Source of the DNA: Asparagopsis taxiformis
Taxonomy: Eukaryota; Rhodophyta; Florideophyceae; Bonnemaisoniales; Bonnemaisoniaceae
Direction of reading: 5' to 3'
Length of the DNA: 64,000 bases
Assembly (NCBI GenBank): GCA_030407315.1
Contig: JALQPE010001906.1
Span: forward strand, 1-64,000
Positions 42,201-50,480 of the stretch are shown here, in pieces. Both the position numbers and the translations under genes were made by a program. The notes beneath the pieces were generated by a model, which saw nothing but the letters and a program-made list of their open reading frames with translations, had not been told where the DNA came from and did not search any database. Position 1 is the stretch's first letter. The number at the start of each line of letters is the position of its first letter.

Positions 42201-43820
42201 TTCGATAACCCCTTCGTTGAGCATCTTCGTGATCTGCTCCTCGGCTATCGTACGTAGAGCCGGACCCTGACGATAGGGCATTGAACGTATGGGCCGCGTG
42301 CCCGGTTCGAGTTCGATTCGATGCTCCGTAGCATTGATTTCGCCGAGGCGCCCGCTCGTCCACATTGACGAATGTGTAGCTAGCATCTCGTTGATGCGCT
42401 TTCGTAAGTCCTCGTCGTCGAGGTGCGACAAATCGATTGTCGACTGCCAATCCGTGGCGGGGTCGTTCCCCTTTTCGTTGACCAACGGGTCTGGCGTTTC
42501 GTCGCCCAACCCGTTCGTATTTATCCGCGTCGTCGCGTCGACTAGCGGTAGGTTCAAAACCTTCGCGAGGGCTTCGCCGCCCTCACGCTTGAGTGGGACG
42601 ATTCCCAACGGGGAGCGTACCGCGTACGCAATCGTCGCGCCTTTCGGCAAATCGCGGTCCTTCTTCGTGAAGTTCGACACGATAATAGAGAACGTCTCTC
42701 TCGGTCCTACGTCGAACACTCCGTTGGCTATGCGCAGCCCATGCCGGAATTGCACCGACGCTTTCGGTTCGAGGAACACGAGTCCGGTCGCATCCGTCGT
42801 CACGTTGACGGTCCGTTGCGACATCGCCGGTACACGCGTGTACTTCGTCAGGCGAACCGAGAACGTTCGGCTCGGCCTATTCGAGGCCGCGTTACGCTCG
42901 CGGCGTTTCGGGGGCTCCACGTTTGGATTCGTCTCTTCCCCCTCCTCGTACGGAGTCTTCGTATCGCCCTCCGCGATAATGGGTATCGTATCCCCCCGAT
43001 GGAGGTCGATTGTCTGCGCTCGACAGCGTATAGCATCGACATGCTCCGACATGAACGACGTGCCCATTATGACGGGGACAGCCAGCGTGTTAGCTACGAA
43101 GAATTTTACGCGGAACAGCGAGTTCCCCAGCCTGACGCGAAGCAGGATGGCGCCTTCGATAGGCAAACGTCGCCCGTTGGCGTTTCCGAGCTTCGGTAGC
43201 TCTTCGTCACGTAGACAGCGGTTGACCCAGTCGTAGGGTAATAAACTTGTTCGTATCAAGTTGTAGCCGCTGCACGTATCCATCGCGATGGTAATCGCCC
43301 TGATCACGTTGAGGTCTAGTCCGATCGTTCCGGATACGATATAATGCTTCGACGCAAGTAGGCACGTATGCCCGTCGAGGACCAACGGTTCGGTCCTGAC
43401 CGGCGCGCGGTCTACGTTTTCGCTAGCGATTCGTCGCTTCACCGCGTGAGCCCGTATGGCTTCTTTTGCGTCGACACGCTTCGTATAAGCCGCGTGCTTG
43501 GCTCTCTCGCGCTCGGAAGCGTCGTGCTTCCGGGTAGCGCATCTCGCTCGTCTGCGAGGCTTCCTCTTCGTGTGAGGTTCGTTTGTCCCGTCGGACTTCG
43601 TTTCTTCCCCCACGTCGGGTGTCGTGTGACTCGAGTTGGCCTTCGCGGCCGTGAGCTTTACGTAACTCTCGTTCATCGGTGAGCCTGCGGAGGACCAATC
43701 ATCGACGTCGGTCGTCCCCCTTTCACGTAAGGGTTCAGGCGATGTGGGTGGCTCGTGACCTACATCGCCTGGTCGTTTTCCGGCGCGGGGCCGTTCGACA
43801 CGTCGTCGTCGTGAGCCCAC
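39231..43820 (-). CDS. pol: Pol polyprotein: protease, reverse transcriptase, RNase H, integrase, chromodomain
   Basis: 1529 codons, no internal stop. It has no ATG at its 5' end and overlaps gag by 61 nt in the -1 frame, so it is expected as a Gag-Pol fusion. The protease active site near residue 180 reads DTCSG (IAMDTCSGYNLI) rather than DTG. RT: YRRLNAKT, FGLRNAPATFQ and YLDD near 662-665. RNase H: IDTDAS near 811, TERECYSVVWA, RTDHEAL. Integrase: zinc-binding H-H-C-C near 1110-1152 (HHHVLAGHPG, CVGCAKN), core Asp/Asp/Glu near 1178, 1240 and 1276 (CIDILGP, SDNGKQF, NGQVERYNR). The GPY/F-like region is followed by a C-terminal chromodomain (YVVDDLLNHRV...FLVKWVGYRNPTWEPRRNV), typical of chromoviruses and thought to target integration to modified chromatin. 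All catalytic residues except the unusual DTC are canonical. Confidence 0.95.
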   Translation of the reverse strand: MGSRRRRVERPRAGKRPGDVGHEPPTSPEPLRERGTTDVDDWSSAGSPMNESYVKLTAAKANSSHTTPDVGEETKSDGTNEPHTKRKPRRRARCATRKHDASERERAKHAAYTKRVDAKEAIRAHAVKRRIASENVDRAPVRTEPLVLDGHTCLLASKHYIVSGTIGLDLNVIRAITIAMDTCSGYNLIRTSLLPYDWVNRCLRDEELPKLGNANGRRLPIEGAILLRVRLGNSLFRVKFFVANTLAVPVIMGTSFMSEHVDAIRCRAQTIDLHRGDTIPIIAEGDTKTPYEEGEETNPNVEPPKRRERNAASNRPSRTFSVRLTKYTRVPAMSQRTVNVTTDATGLVFLEPKASVQFRHGLRIANGVFDVGPRETFSIIVSNFTKKDRDLPKGATIAYAVRSPLGIVPLKREGGEALAKVLNLPLVDATTRINTNGLGDETPDPLVNEKGNDPATDWQSTIDLSHLDDEDLRKRINEMLATHSSMWTSGRLGEINATEHRIELEPGTRPIRSMPYRQGPALRTIAEEQITKMLNEGVIEPASSEWASPIVLVPKKDGSLRFCVDYRRLNAKTIADSYPLPRMEDCLDSLGDAAIFTTLDCNAGYWQVPVSAEDRDKTTFTSFMGTYRYVRMPFGLRNAPATFQRTLDIILSGVRWQSCLVYLDDVIVFSKDLESHLGHVDQVLSLLRAAGVTLKLTKCSFFQPRVDYLGHVITPGKLHVAARNKEAFRTATFPRDKTQCRSFLGAANVYRRFVKAYAEIARPLNTMLKKDASPDWTNPTDTQTNAFETLKTILVSPPVLHLPKAGRPFMIDTDASAYQLGATLLQQQNEDKPNEWVPIGYWSMTLNETERGYSATERECYSVVWAITSLRPYVEGQRFTVRTDHEALRWLMTLTDASGRLLRWRLRVAEFDFEVTYRPGRVHQVPDALSRVISTYDDGRPVDDDVPSYGDAVLVTTRSRRQPTRNGQGRTTSVRKKATNAGGHDDPSNETRDERAPAATAGNEGLEFNRDASLDDVLDEEPDFLDEQRAAEDDSARVPPADVQLPITRDELIEAQREDAFCQTILTRQSETQDAAFFEGHDGLLRRRNPHDEERTQIVVPASLRPRLLELTHHHVLAGHPGQTRMYYTLRRTYYWPAMAADIHATVRNCVGCAKNRVKLRKRTNPLRLFPATEPLRDLCIDILGPLTKTTRGNRFILVITDRFTKLTRVVPLRNIDSANVASAFVNAWVFSYGPPRTLISDNGKQFAAKFFQRVCNEIGVTNVFTSTYHPQTNGQVERYNRAILAMLRNYLKENQNDWDRYASALTFAYNTHVHSSTGTTPFDLILTNPPPPLALHTSVTNRELPDGGGRATYVRELAKTMDNAYRKLKAAQARYKRNFDKRVRVSNRNIRAGEYVFIDPTDGTTKGTKLGNHALGPFRVLRNDVRTFVIQRGDVVERVNSDRVAYAPTPANAPPPEPYDATEADLDKNRDGPAYVVDDLLNHRVNDDGTLDFLVKWVGYRNPTWEPRRNVSEESVSRYFARVRRVTT

Positions 43821-45289
43821 GAAGCTCGTTCGTCATCGTGACTCGTTTCCACCTCGAGTGGTGTTTCGTCAGCGGAGGTCGTCACGTAGACTCCGCTGCG
43901 GCCATTACGCTGGCCATTTCGTTCGTTCGCCCACGGCCGGGGGTCACGTCGGTCATTACGAAAGTCGCCGCGGCGCCTGTCGAAGGGCCTTCCCCCGTCA
44001 CGATTGGGGTTTCGGAGTATCGTAGGCGGCGTGCCGTACCTCCGCGGGGTCACGTTCCCTCGCTCAGCAGGTCGTTCCTGGTTACGTTTGGCCATTCGTT
44101 GGCGGAAGTACTCAGCCTGACGTGGGTTGCTCTTCACGTGGAAGAGGTAGTACTTGTACGCGAAAAAGATCCGTTGATCTGGCGTCAGACGCGGACACGT
44201 AAACGTCGAGTGGCCATCTTCGCGGCATGACCAACACGACAGCGTCCAGTAATCATTCGGGATTACGGAGTGCGCCAATTGCGTCTGCTCGCACGTGAGC
44301 TTCGGCACGTCCTCGCATGGACGGTTCAATCGAGCTTCGAGCTCGTCCGGCTTTTCGTTCGCCGTTTTCGTATCGTTGGGCGGCGGCCCGTTCGTGAAGA
44401 GGATCGCCTCCAAGTTCTCGGCAACGTGAACCGCAGCGAGCGACACGTCGTCATCATCCCTCGTGGGGATGTTCGGGTTACCATCGTGGTAACTGGGCTC
44501 GCTAGCCCGTTCATTACGTAAGTACGCGGACTCATCGTAGTCCGCGAACTTCCTCGACTCGTGGTCGGAAATAGCCAACGTAGGCTTCACCGGAAACCGC
44601 ACTTTCGGTTTCGCGGCTGACGCGACAGCTGCCGTACGTGCACGGAAGGTCGTTCCTTCGGCCGTCGCCAATCGTCTCACAACGGTGAGGTCGTTCCTCT
44701 CTCGTTCGGGGAGTGACCGGAGTCGTTCCGTCACGGCTGCCCGCGTCGAGGGCAGTAAACCACGTACGTAGTGGTGAACGAGGAGTCGGTCCGTAAACAC
44801 GTAGTTGCACGACCGCGTGGCGGTGTCGAGTCTATCAGCGTACTGATTCTCGTCCTCGTTAGGATTCTGCGTGATCATCGTGACCTTTTCGTAGGCCTCC
44901 TGCAGCACGTCGTCTTGCAGGTATCGTTTGATCAACGCGTTGATCACGTGAGGCCACGAGAACCTCTTCGTCGGATCAGTCGTGATCACACCAGTCGTAC
45001 ACTGGGAATCGTAGAACCGTCGGGCGTCCCCTTCGAGGAAGAAGTGCAGCGCACGTACTGCCACTCCCTCGCACACTCCGAGTGTGCTGAACCCATCACG
45101 TATTTGGGCGAGGAATCCGAGTAACGTAATCGGATTCCGGCCGGAGAACGGCTTTAACGTAGGGAAAAGTCCCTCCAGCTCGCGTTTGAGCTTATGTACG
45201 CTTTGACTCTCGTTCACGTAGAGATGTTCACGTACATCGTTAAGTCGGTACATACGGTACGACACCACGTTCGCAAATGCGTCGAGCAT
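43760..45289 (-). CDS. gag: Gag ORF2: capsid and nucleocapsid
   Basis: First ATG at 45289 (MLDAFANVVSYRM); the frame is open back to the UGA at 45314-45316. The capsid-like region (FPTLKPFSGRNPITLLGFLAQIRDGFST...ARRFYDSQ...FSWPHVINALIKRYLQDDVLQEAYEKVTMITQNPNEDENQYADRLDTA) has the pattern of Ty3/gypsy retrotransposon Gag. A CX2CX4HX4C zinc knuckle (CWSCREDGHSTFTC) near residue 350 binds genomic RNA, followed by an Arg/Gly/Asn-rich tail. It ends at 43760 with a TAG, 61 nt inside pol. Confidence 0.85.
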   Translation of the reverse strand: MLDAFANVVSYRMYRLNDVREHLYVNESQSVHKLKRELEGLFPTLKPFSGRNPITLLGFLAQIRDGFSTLGVCEGVAVRALHFFLEGDARRFYDSQCTTGVITTDPTKRFSWPHVINALIKRYLQDDVLQEAYEKVTMITQNPNEDENQYADRLDTATRSCNYVFTDRLLVHHYVRGLLPSTRAAVTERLRSLPERERNDLTVVRRLATAEGTTFRARTAAVASAAKPKVRFPVKPTLAISDHESRKFADYDESAYLRNERASEPSYHDGNPNIPTRDDDDVSLAAVHVAENLEAILFTNGPPPNDTKTANEKPDELEARLNRPCEDVPKLTCEQTQLAHSVIPNDYWTLSCWSCREDGHSTFTCPRLTPDQRIFFAYKYYLFHVKSNPRQAEYFRQRMAKRNQERPAERGNVTPRRYGTPPTILRNPNRDGGRPFDRRRGDFRNDRRDPRPWANERNGQRNGRSGVYVTTSADETPLEVETSHDDERASWAHDDDVSNGPAPENDQAM

Positions 45290-45313
45290 TGTCGTGTGCT
45301 CTGCCAACGCGTG

Positions 45314-45316
45314 TCA
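45314..45316 (-). promoter_or_regulatory. Single in-frame UGA between the two gag ORFs
   Basis: GUU-UGA-CAC on the coding strand. Both flanking ORFs (284 and 509 codons) are in the same frame. This stop is the only thing separating them, as in stop-codon readthrough systems. Confidence 0.55.
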
Positions 45317-46165
45317 AACGGCTCCGAGGGCGTTCCCTGGTAAGCGTACCGCGTCGGCACGTTCGTTTTCGTGGACTCGCGTGTCCGTCGTGCCGAACGT
45401 ACCCAGCCACGGAATGTACGTTTCACGTGGCGGGGGAGCTCTCGTATCGAATTGCGCAGCTCGTGCTGCGTCCGCCGACCGCGCGTGGTCTGGCGTATCG
45501 TTAAAACGTAATTGCCTTCGTGGCGTCTCGTTGGGGTTGGCGATGGCTCGTTGCACTGTCGCCCCCCTTCCGTACGTGGTCGGGGTCGTCGGACCGGGTG
45601 TTGGTGGGTATCCTCCCGGAACGGTCGGGGAGGATTGCGAGTTATAGGCGCGCGAGCCTTCTTCGTAATTCGGATCGCTTCCGCTCGGCGGAGCGGAACG
45701 TCCGGCGACGATTTCGTTGAATACTACGACAAACGAGTCGAGTCTTCCCTCCACGGCGGAGAGGCGGTTTCGTAAATCTTCGTTTTCCCGTTCGAGGGTC
45801 GCTGAGCGTTCACGTAACGCACGAGCTTCGCGCTCCGAGACTCCGAGTCTCTGCCTTACGGCTTCGTCGACGGCCGTGTCGCTCGCCCTTTCGATGTGAC
45901 CTCGAAGGTCTTCGTACACTACGCGTAGTGCCGTGGGAGTCACGTTCCCTTCGTTGAGCTGACCGCGCGTTGCGGGGTCCATACTCACGGACTCAAACGG
46001 GCTTACCGTACGTGGTAGCTGGCCGATCGCCTCGATATCCGGCGGGATAGATCGATCAGTCGCGAAGATCGCTTCTGCTGACAAGGCCACGTCGGCTTCG
46101 GCGTCCGCTGACGTTGGCAACGGTTCCCTGGGCGACGCGCTGGAATTCGACACAGCGTAATTCAT
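45314..46165 (-). CDS. Gag ORF1: N-terminal coiled-coil protein, in frame with ORF2 across one UGA
   Basis: 284 codons from ATG 46165 (MNYAVSNSSASPREP); the frame is open to 46219 with only a TTG upstream. About residues 95-170 form a strong coiled coil (RQRLGVSEREARALRERSATLERENEDLRNRLSAVEGRLDS). The rest is Pro/Thr/Gly-rich. It ends in GNALGAV and UGA. The next codons, without any frame change, lead seven codons later into the Met of ORF2. It is either a separate N-terminal Gag protein or part of a longer Gag made by UGA readthrough. The leader from the 5' LTR is only about 100 nt. Confidence 0.7.
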   Translation of the reverse strand: MNYAVSNSSASPREPLPTSADAEADVALSAEAIFATDRSIPPDIEAIGQLPRTVSPFESVSMDPATRGQLNEGNVTPTALRVVYEDLRGHIERASDTAVDEAVRQRLGVSEREARALRERSATLERENEDLRNRLSAVEGRLDSFVVVFNEIVAGRSAPPSGSDPNYEEGSRAYNSQSSPTVPGGYPPTPGPTTPTTYGRGATVQRAIANPNETPRRQLRFNDTPDHARSADAARAAQFDTRAPPPRETYIPWLGTFGTTDTRVHENERADAVRLPGNALGAV

Positions 46166-46255
46166 AGACCGTCGTCTGTAGCGTAGCACGTAGCTTTTCG
46201 TTAACGTAAAAGAGCTCAACCTCGTTGGTTGTCGTTATGCTCGTAGCAACTTCTA

Positions 46256-46268
46256 GGTCGAGAGACCA
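46256..46268 (-). promoter_or_regulatory. Primer-binding-site-like sequence
   Basis: One base inside the 5' LTR the coding strand reads TGGTCTCTCGACC, starting with the TGG expected opposite a tRNA 3' CCA. The matching tRNA end would be GGUCGAGAGACCA; I cannot name that tRNA. Confidence 0.45.
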
Positions 46269-46269
46269 G

Positions 46270-46932
46270 TGTGGAACGATAGTTCGGTGACGAAGTAGCT
46301 GGTACGAGCTAGTGGACACGCTGTCCTTACGACGAAACGAACGAACAGTCCACCCGCTGGTGTTTTGACTGTATGTTAGGTAGAACGGTAGAGATAGGTT
46401 AGCGAGTAGACACGAGCGTCACGACGCAACAATCCACGCGAGGATTACGTTAGCAAACGAGGTGGTACGTCACCGGAGGCGCTCTCAACCAAGCCCGGAG
46501 GCACTACACGCAATCAGCCTTACGTGCGGCGATGGGTAGGGAGTACGCAGCTCGACGGAGACGAAGCCTCGCTAGGCAAAACGTAAACGTAAACGTAGAA
46601 GTCAGTCGTAGACTAGAGCCGTTGCTCGATCGATGTATCGTCCCCTTTCCCTCCCGGCACGATGCCAATACCTATATGGCCACGATGGCATCGCTTTACA
46701 GTGTAAACACTGCTCGTAACGTCCCCGAATGGGAAAGGACCTTGTGGGTCACACGTAGGGACCCGTTGGTCCGTTGGCCGTTGCCAGTACGTTCGTTGCA
46801 CACGTGTGCCGGTTGCGCGCGCGCATGCGCCAGCAATGTTCGTGCATTGCTGTCGCCGGTCGTGTCCGCCGAAATTCGAATTCCGCGGAAAACGGAAATA
46901 TTTGCAATTTCGGAATTGCCACGTATACTACA
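46270..46932 (-). repeat. LTR (5' LTR of the minus-strand element)
   Basis: 663 bp, no difference seen from 33224-33886. In element orientation it starts TGTAGTATACGTGG and ends CGTTCCACA. It should carry the gag-pol promoter and polyadenylation signal, neither of which I can point to. Confidence 0.95.
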
Positions 46933-46937
46933 AGCTC
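46933..46937. repeat. Target-site duplication, right copy (AGCTC)
   Basis: Matches 33219-33223 exactly, directly after the LTR's terminal CA. Confidence 0.9.
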
Positions 46938-47432
46938 ACCTATACTGTTTCCGTCACAGACACAGATGCTGTCTCCTAATCCCCCAGTACCTCAAAGCAG
47001 AGAAAAGCGGTGATAAAATTCTCCTTCCTCACTACCGCCATGATTCTTCTCAGCAGTCTCAATCAGTGCAATCAACGTCACATTCTCTGTTACAGCACGC
47101 AAAGTATTCTCGCCGCTTACAAAATTGCTCTATGTTTAAAGTCCCTCTTCTGCACAATGCTCAATGCAGAAGATTATGCAGAAGATGGCTTCCCATGTGT
47201 TGGACATTACGGCTGCCTCGACCTTCGCGACTACATCCCGGGTGGTGAGCTACTCTCCAGTTTGATTTGGACGAAGAGGAACGTATCTGCCCATGAATAT
47301 GAGACCATCAAATTTGATGAATCTGACCTTCACTCCCCGGCGCCTGAGGACCCCAATCCTTCCTGCAACGCCACAGAAGATTTGAAATCTCTCTACGAAG
47401 ATGAACAGCTTGTAATATCCCTCGTAAAGTGA
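46938..47432 (+). pseudogene. 3' part of the split host ORF, with one nonsense codon
   Basis: Removing the element and one AGCTC places codon 384 of the 32075 ORF at 46938. The frame gives 13 sense codons, a TAA at 46977-46979, then 150 open codons to a stop at 47430-47432. The downstream part contains a Cys-rich stretch and 'DGFPCVGHYGCLDLRDYIPGGELLSSLIWTKR' with an acidic tail (DESDLHSPAPEDPNPS), so it looks like real coding sequence. Either the gene truly ended at 46977, or a roughly 548-codon ORF picked up a stop. No family recognised. Confidence 0.45.
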
Positions 47433-48540
47433 GTCTTGCCCCATACCTAGAGCTAGCTACTTCAAACCCTGCCGTAAAACATTGTGTTTGTTGTCACCTT
47501 CATACTTAGTAAGTGCCCATTTTACTGCTTTCACCTACTTCCTTCTACTAGTACCTTTCTACATCCTCCTATAAGAGATCTGGTGCATGCGAGCGGGCAT
47601 ATGGGTCGTTCAAAATCTATCTTGGTAACTGGAAGAATTGCGTTTGTACGGATCCGTATGCATACGCGGTGGAAGTAGTGGAATGCCAATCTGCATATAT
47701 GCAGATTATGACCGCGATGCCAAACCATTTCCTGACCTACTGTACAACGTCAATCGCTCCACTCTTCATTGTAATTCCCGTGTTCACTCCGGCCCCATCG
47801 CCAAATTGACCTCCCTTCCAGTACTACAATACTATACTACCTATCAATTATTTCCCAGCTTTCTACCTTCTCACCTACCTCAACATAGGAAATTTCCCTC
47901 CTTCACGGCAACACCAGAATATATTCCAAGAAACAATTTCATACATGCACCTAGCCTACAAGCAGCCCACCCCAAGACATTGCTCATGCGTAGGTTCATT
48001 TACACCATGTCCCACACTACACCTACTGTAATGGAACCACCAAAACCAGCGAAACCAGCCTCCCAAACTAGTCCATGCACTGGTTTCAACCACCCTACGT
48101 ACTGTATCCGTCGCTGGTTTGCCATTCCCGTCATTCCATAGCCGAAAATAATAATTTCAATAGTTTTATCACACCCCCCCGCTGGCCGTCAGCGAATGGA
48201 CGGGCGTAAATCTAAAACTATCAAAAAAATCGTACTCAACTACAGAACAGAACCAGCCTTTCAGCCTGGCCTGACCAATGCTTTCCTCTTGTTTTTTCCA
48301 TCCCATTTCTCTACTGTATCCAGCAACGTCGCGTGGTTTTCTTCCAATAAAATTTATAAATTTTGCTCTGGCCGGCTATTCCATCCAAATCGACTGGTTC
48401 AAACCAGTGAAATCAATGGTTTTCTCAAAAATTGTTCATGCTGTGCTGGTGTGACGCAATTTATGTTGCGAGCGCGCACGCGGGTCTGGACGATTGCGTC
48501 GAGTTGAGTCCACATTCATCCGCGTTTAGTTAGTTAGTAA
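47433..48540. other. Intergenic, no supported gene
   Basis: A plus-strand frame 47638-48141 is open but has no domain and a composition like the surrounding AT-rich DNA. It contains a duplicated ATCTGCATATATGCAGAT-like palindrome at about 47690-47707. Otherwise I see nothing. Confidence 0.4.
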
Positions 48541-50480
48541 GCGAGCGTACGCGTAGCGATACAATTACGTGTCACGGCGCGTCAGCGCGAACGCGGGCGA
48601 TTGCGAGTCCGGCGCCACGTGTAGCGGTCTCTACGAATTTCCCCTTATTTCATTTTCTGGGGGGTTATTTATGACGAAAGCCTTTTTCCCAAATATTTCC
48701 CTTTTTGCGTGCGAGCGAGCGGCCGCCGGCCGGCAGCGCAAGGAAAGTCTATCCTGAGTAGTTAACTATTAATGGTCGTTCTGCTTCGCACTTTACCAAT
48801 AAAAAGTCAGCACTTTCTCAGCTACGAGTTAAGCGTCTAGCGCATCGCGAGGACCGATTGCGTTGAGACGTTTCGTGCGGATTGCTCACGATCGCCGACG
48901 TACGTGCGCGCGCGCCGCGTGTAGTGCAATACCCGAGCTGTCGATTCGACTTAGGGTAGTGAGCCGATTCGGCTAAGCACCGCAAGGTGTTCGAGCCCTC
49001 CTGTCTCGGTAGTCAGGCTCAGGGTAGAGGTGGTAGAGCTAAGGCGGATCGCCTGCTTGACTGTGGGTTGTAAGGCCACACAGACGGTACGTCGAGAATC
49101 TTGGTTCAAGTGATACTGCTTTGCAGGTGAGAGATTGTCTTGTCAGGCCAACCCTAAAGGGGTAGAAGGGATAGCGCAAACAATGGATCAGTGGTGCACT
49201 GAAGTGGTAGTGTGTGACGGTGATACACCAGGTGTCAACGGACACTTAGTGTGTGAGGGGAATGACCAACGGTCGAGAAGGAAATGAAAGGGAGCTGATA
49301 CAGCGTGAATGGTGGTCCACCGAGCAGGCGAGGGTACCTTGTAGGGGGAAAAGGGTGAGTGGGCACGTGCACCACTGGTGGCACGTGCAGGGGAGAGACC
49401 CTGAAAGGGTAGAGGAGAAGCTGGTACAGCGAGACGGCGATGCCGGAGGCGCTGATACAGCGGCAAGAGTAAGACCTGACTTGTGCCACACACTATAGCC
49501 ACAGGCGGAGTAAGCAAGAAGTACTGCGATCCGCAGGATGGGAGCGAAGCAACACGATCAGGTCTGTCGGTACACCAAGAGGCCGAAGACACCTGATAGA
49601 GGGGCACGCGCGCCACAGGCTGCGCGTGGTAAGGGATAATGCTGATACAGCGGGTGGAGTGCCAAGGGCAAACGCTGGATCAGCGACGAACGGGTACCGG
49701 AAGGGTGCCAAGTACTATAGCCAAGGGAGAAGCAGGCTGACTCAGACGGCGAAACGCACCTTGGGAGCAAAATGACAACCGAACTTCCGGTAACTTTACA
49801 ATCGAAGAACTGGGCGATCCGCCGTAAAATAAATACTATGTTACAGCACGGTGGCTAGCCCTAAGTGAACTTCTACGGTTGTCAGTGGATAGGCTAAATA
49901 CTGGTACAGCAGGGCGGTCGGAAAAACCCTAAATGAATGGCGTGGCAGGCGTGGTACACGCAGAGTCAGTGTCTTGTGCAACAGGGTTAGTGTGTATCAC
50001 AGTGTGCCACTGGCTCCACGTGTATCGAGTCCAGTGTGTCACTGTAATTAGCATAAATATCAGAAAGGTTTGGAAAGAAAAAGTTTTCAGAAAAACCATT
50101 ACACAGTTTAAAAGTGGTACATCATGCAAGGCGACCCGCCACTTGGCATTGCACCAAACCGCGAATACCGACTGTCGAACTGCGTCGCACCGCGATACTG
50201 CGCGTTGCGTCGCACACCACTAGGCCAGAGATTTACGACTCCTGTGTGGATCGCGTTGTGCTCGAGTTTTCTCGGTGATCTCCCCCTGAGATCACGGCTT
50301 GCAGACCGGCAAATACTGCGTAGTTGAAGACATTTTAGATATAAAACGCAGTGACGGGAATCTGGAGTTGCTCTTGCAATGGACAGGATTTGATGGAGAA
50401 GAGCCGCAAAGGAAGCCATTCGGCGTCATACAGGAAGATGTCCCCAGGCTGGTCCAATAATTTCTAGAAAGGGTCAAAAT
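48541..50480 (+). mobile_element. Deleted chromovirus relic: LTR-like end, leader-like region, chromodomain remnant
   Basis: 48590-48712 matches the LTR-like segment at 25600-25710 in reverse complement. 48.9-49.9 kb is CpG-rich, non-coding and carries the CAGCG motif series. At 50320-50457 the frame reads VVEDILDIKRSDGNLELLLQWTGF...KPFGVIQEDVPRLVQ, then a stop and FLE. That is a retroelement chromodomain in the usual place at the end of pol. RT, RNase H and integrase are missing, so it is an internally deleted copy. The right end is unclear; 50.6-50.9 kb may include its 3' end. Confidence 0.5.
49290..49915. repeat. Dispersed CTGATACAGCG motif series
   Basis: GCTGATACAGCG or close variants (CTGGTACAGCG, CTGGATCAGCG, CTGGTACAGCA) occur at about 49291, 49421, 49451, 49641, 49671 and 49901, irregularly spaced at 30-230 bp. 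A strong hairpin GCACGTGCACCAC/TGGTGGCACGTGC lies at about 49363-49388. A second phrase, CTATAGCCA, occurs at about 49494 and 49717. Confidence 0.6.

Larger units (their letters stand above)
33224..46932 (-). mobile_element. Complete Ty3/gypsy chromovirus, 13.7 kb
   Basis: Bounded by 663-bp LTRs in direct orientation (33224-33886 and 46270-46932), TG...CA ends on both strands and an AGCTC duplication. gag (46165-43760) and pol (43820-39231) read on the minus strand, so the 5' LTR is the right-hand one. A TGG-initial PBS-like sequence and a G-rich tract sit at the expected ends. Pol order PR-RT-RH-IN-chromodomain marks it as a chromovirus. I saw no difference between the LTRs, so insertion is recent on a genomic scale. 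Extra features are an antisense 742-codon ORF and about 2.5 kb of non-coding sequence after pol. Its CpG-rich composition contrasts sharply with its flanks. Confidence 0.95.

Noticed and set aside
42289..43236. 315-codon plus-strand ORF opposite pol
   Set aside because: It lies entirely antisense to the protease/RT-coding region. CGN-rich codons on one strand suppress stops on the other. No domain.
33224..46932. Reading the retrotransposon as plus-strand with the antisense ORF as gag
   Set aside because: All pol domains and the zinc knuckle are on the minus strand, and the PBS-like and G-rich tract positions agree with minus orientation.
48960..49000. GTTCGAGCCCTCC resembling a tRNA T-arm
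   Set aside because: The arm does not pair as a 5-bp T-stem, and upstream sequence does not fold as a tRNA. More likely part of the retroelement leader.
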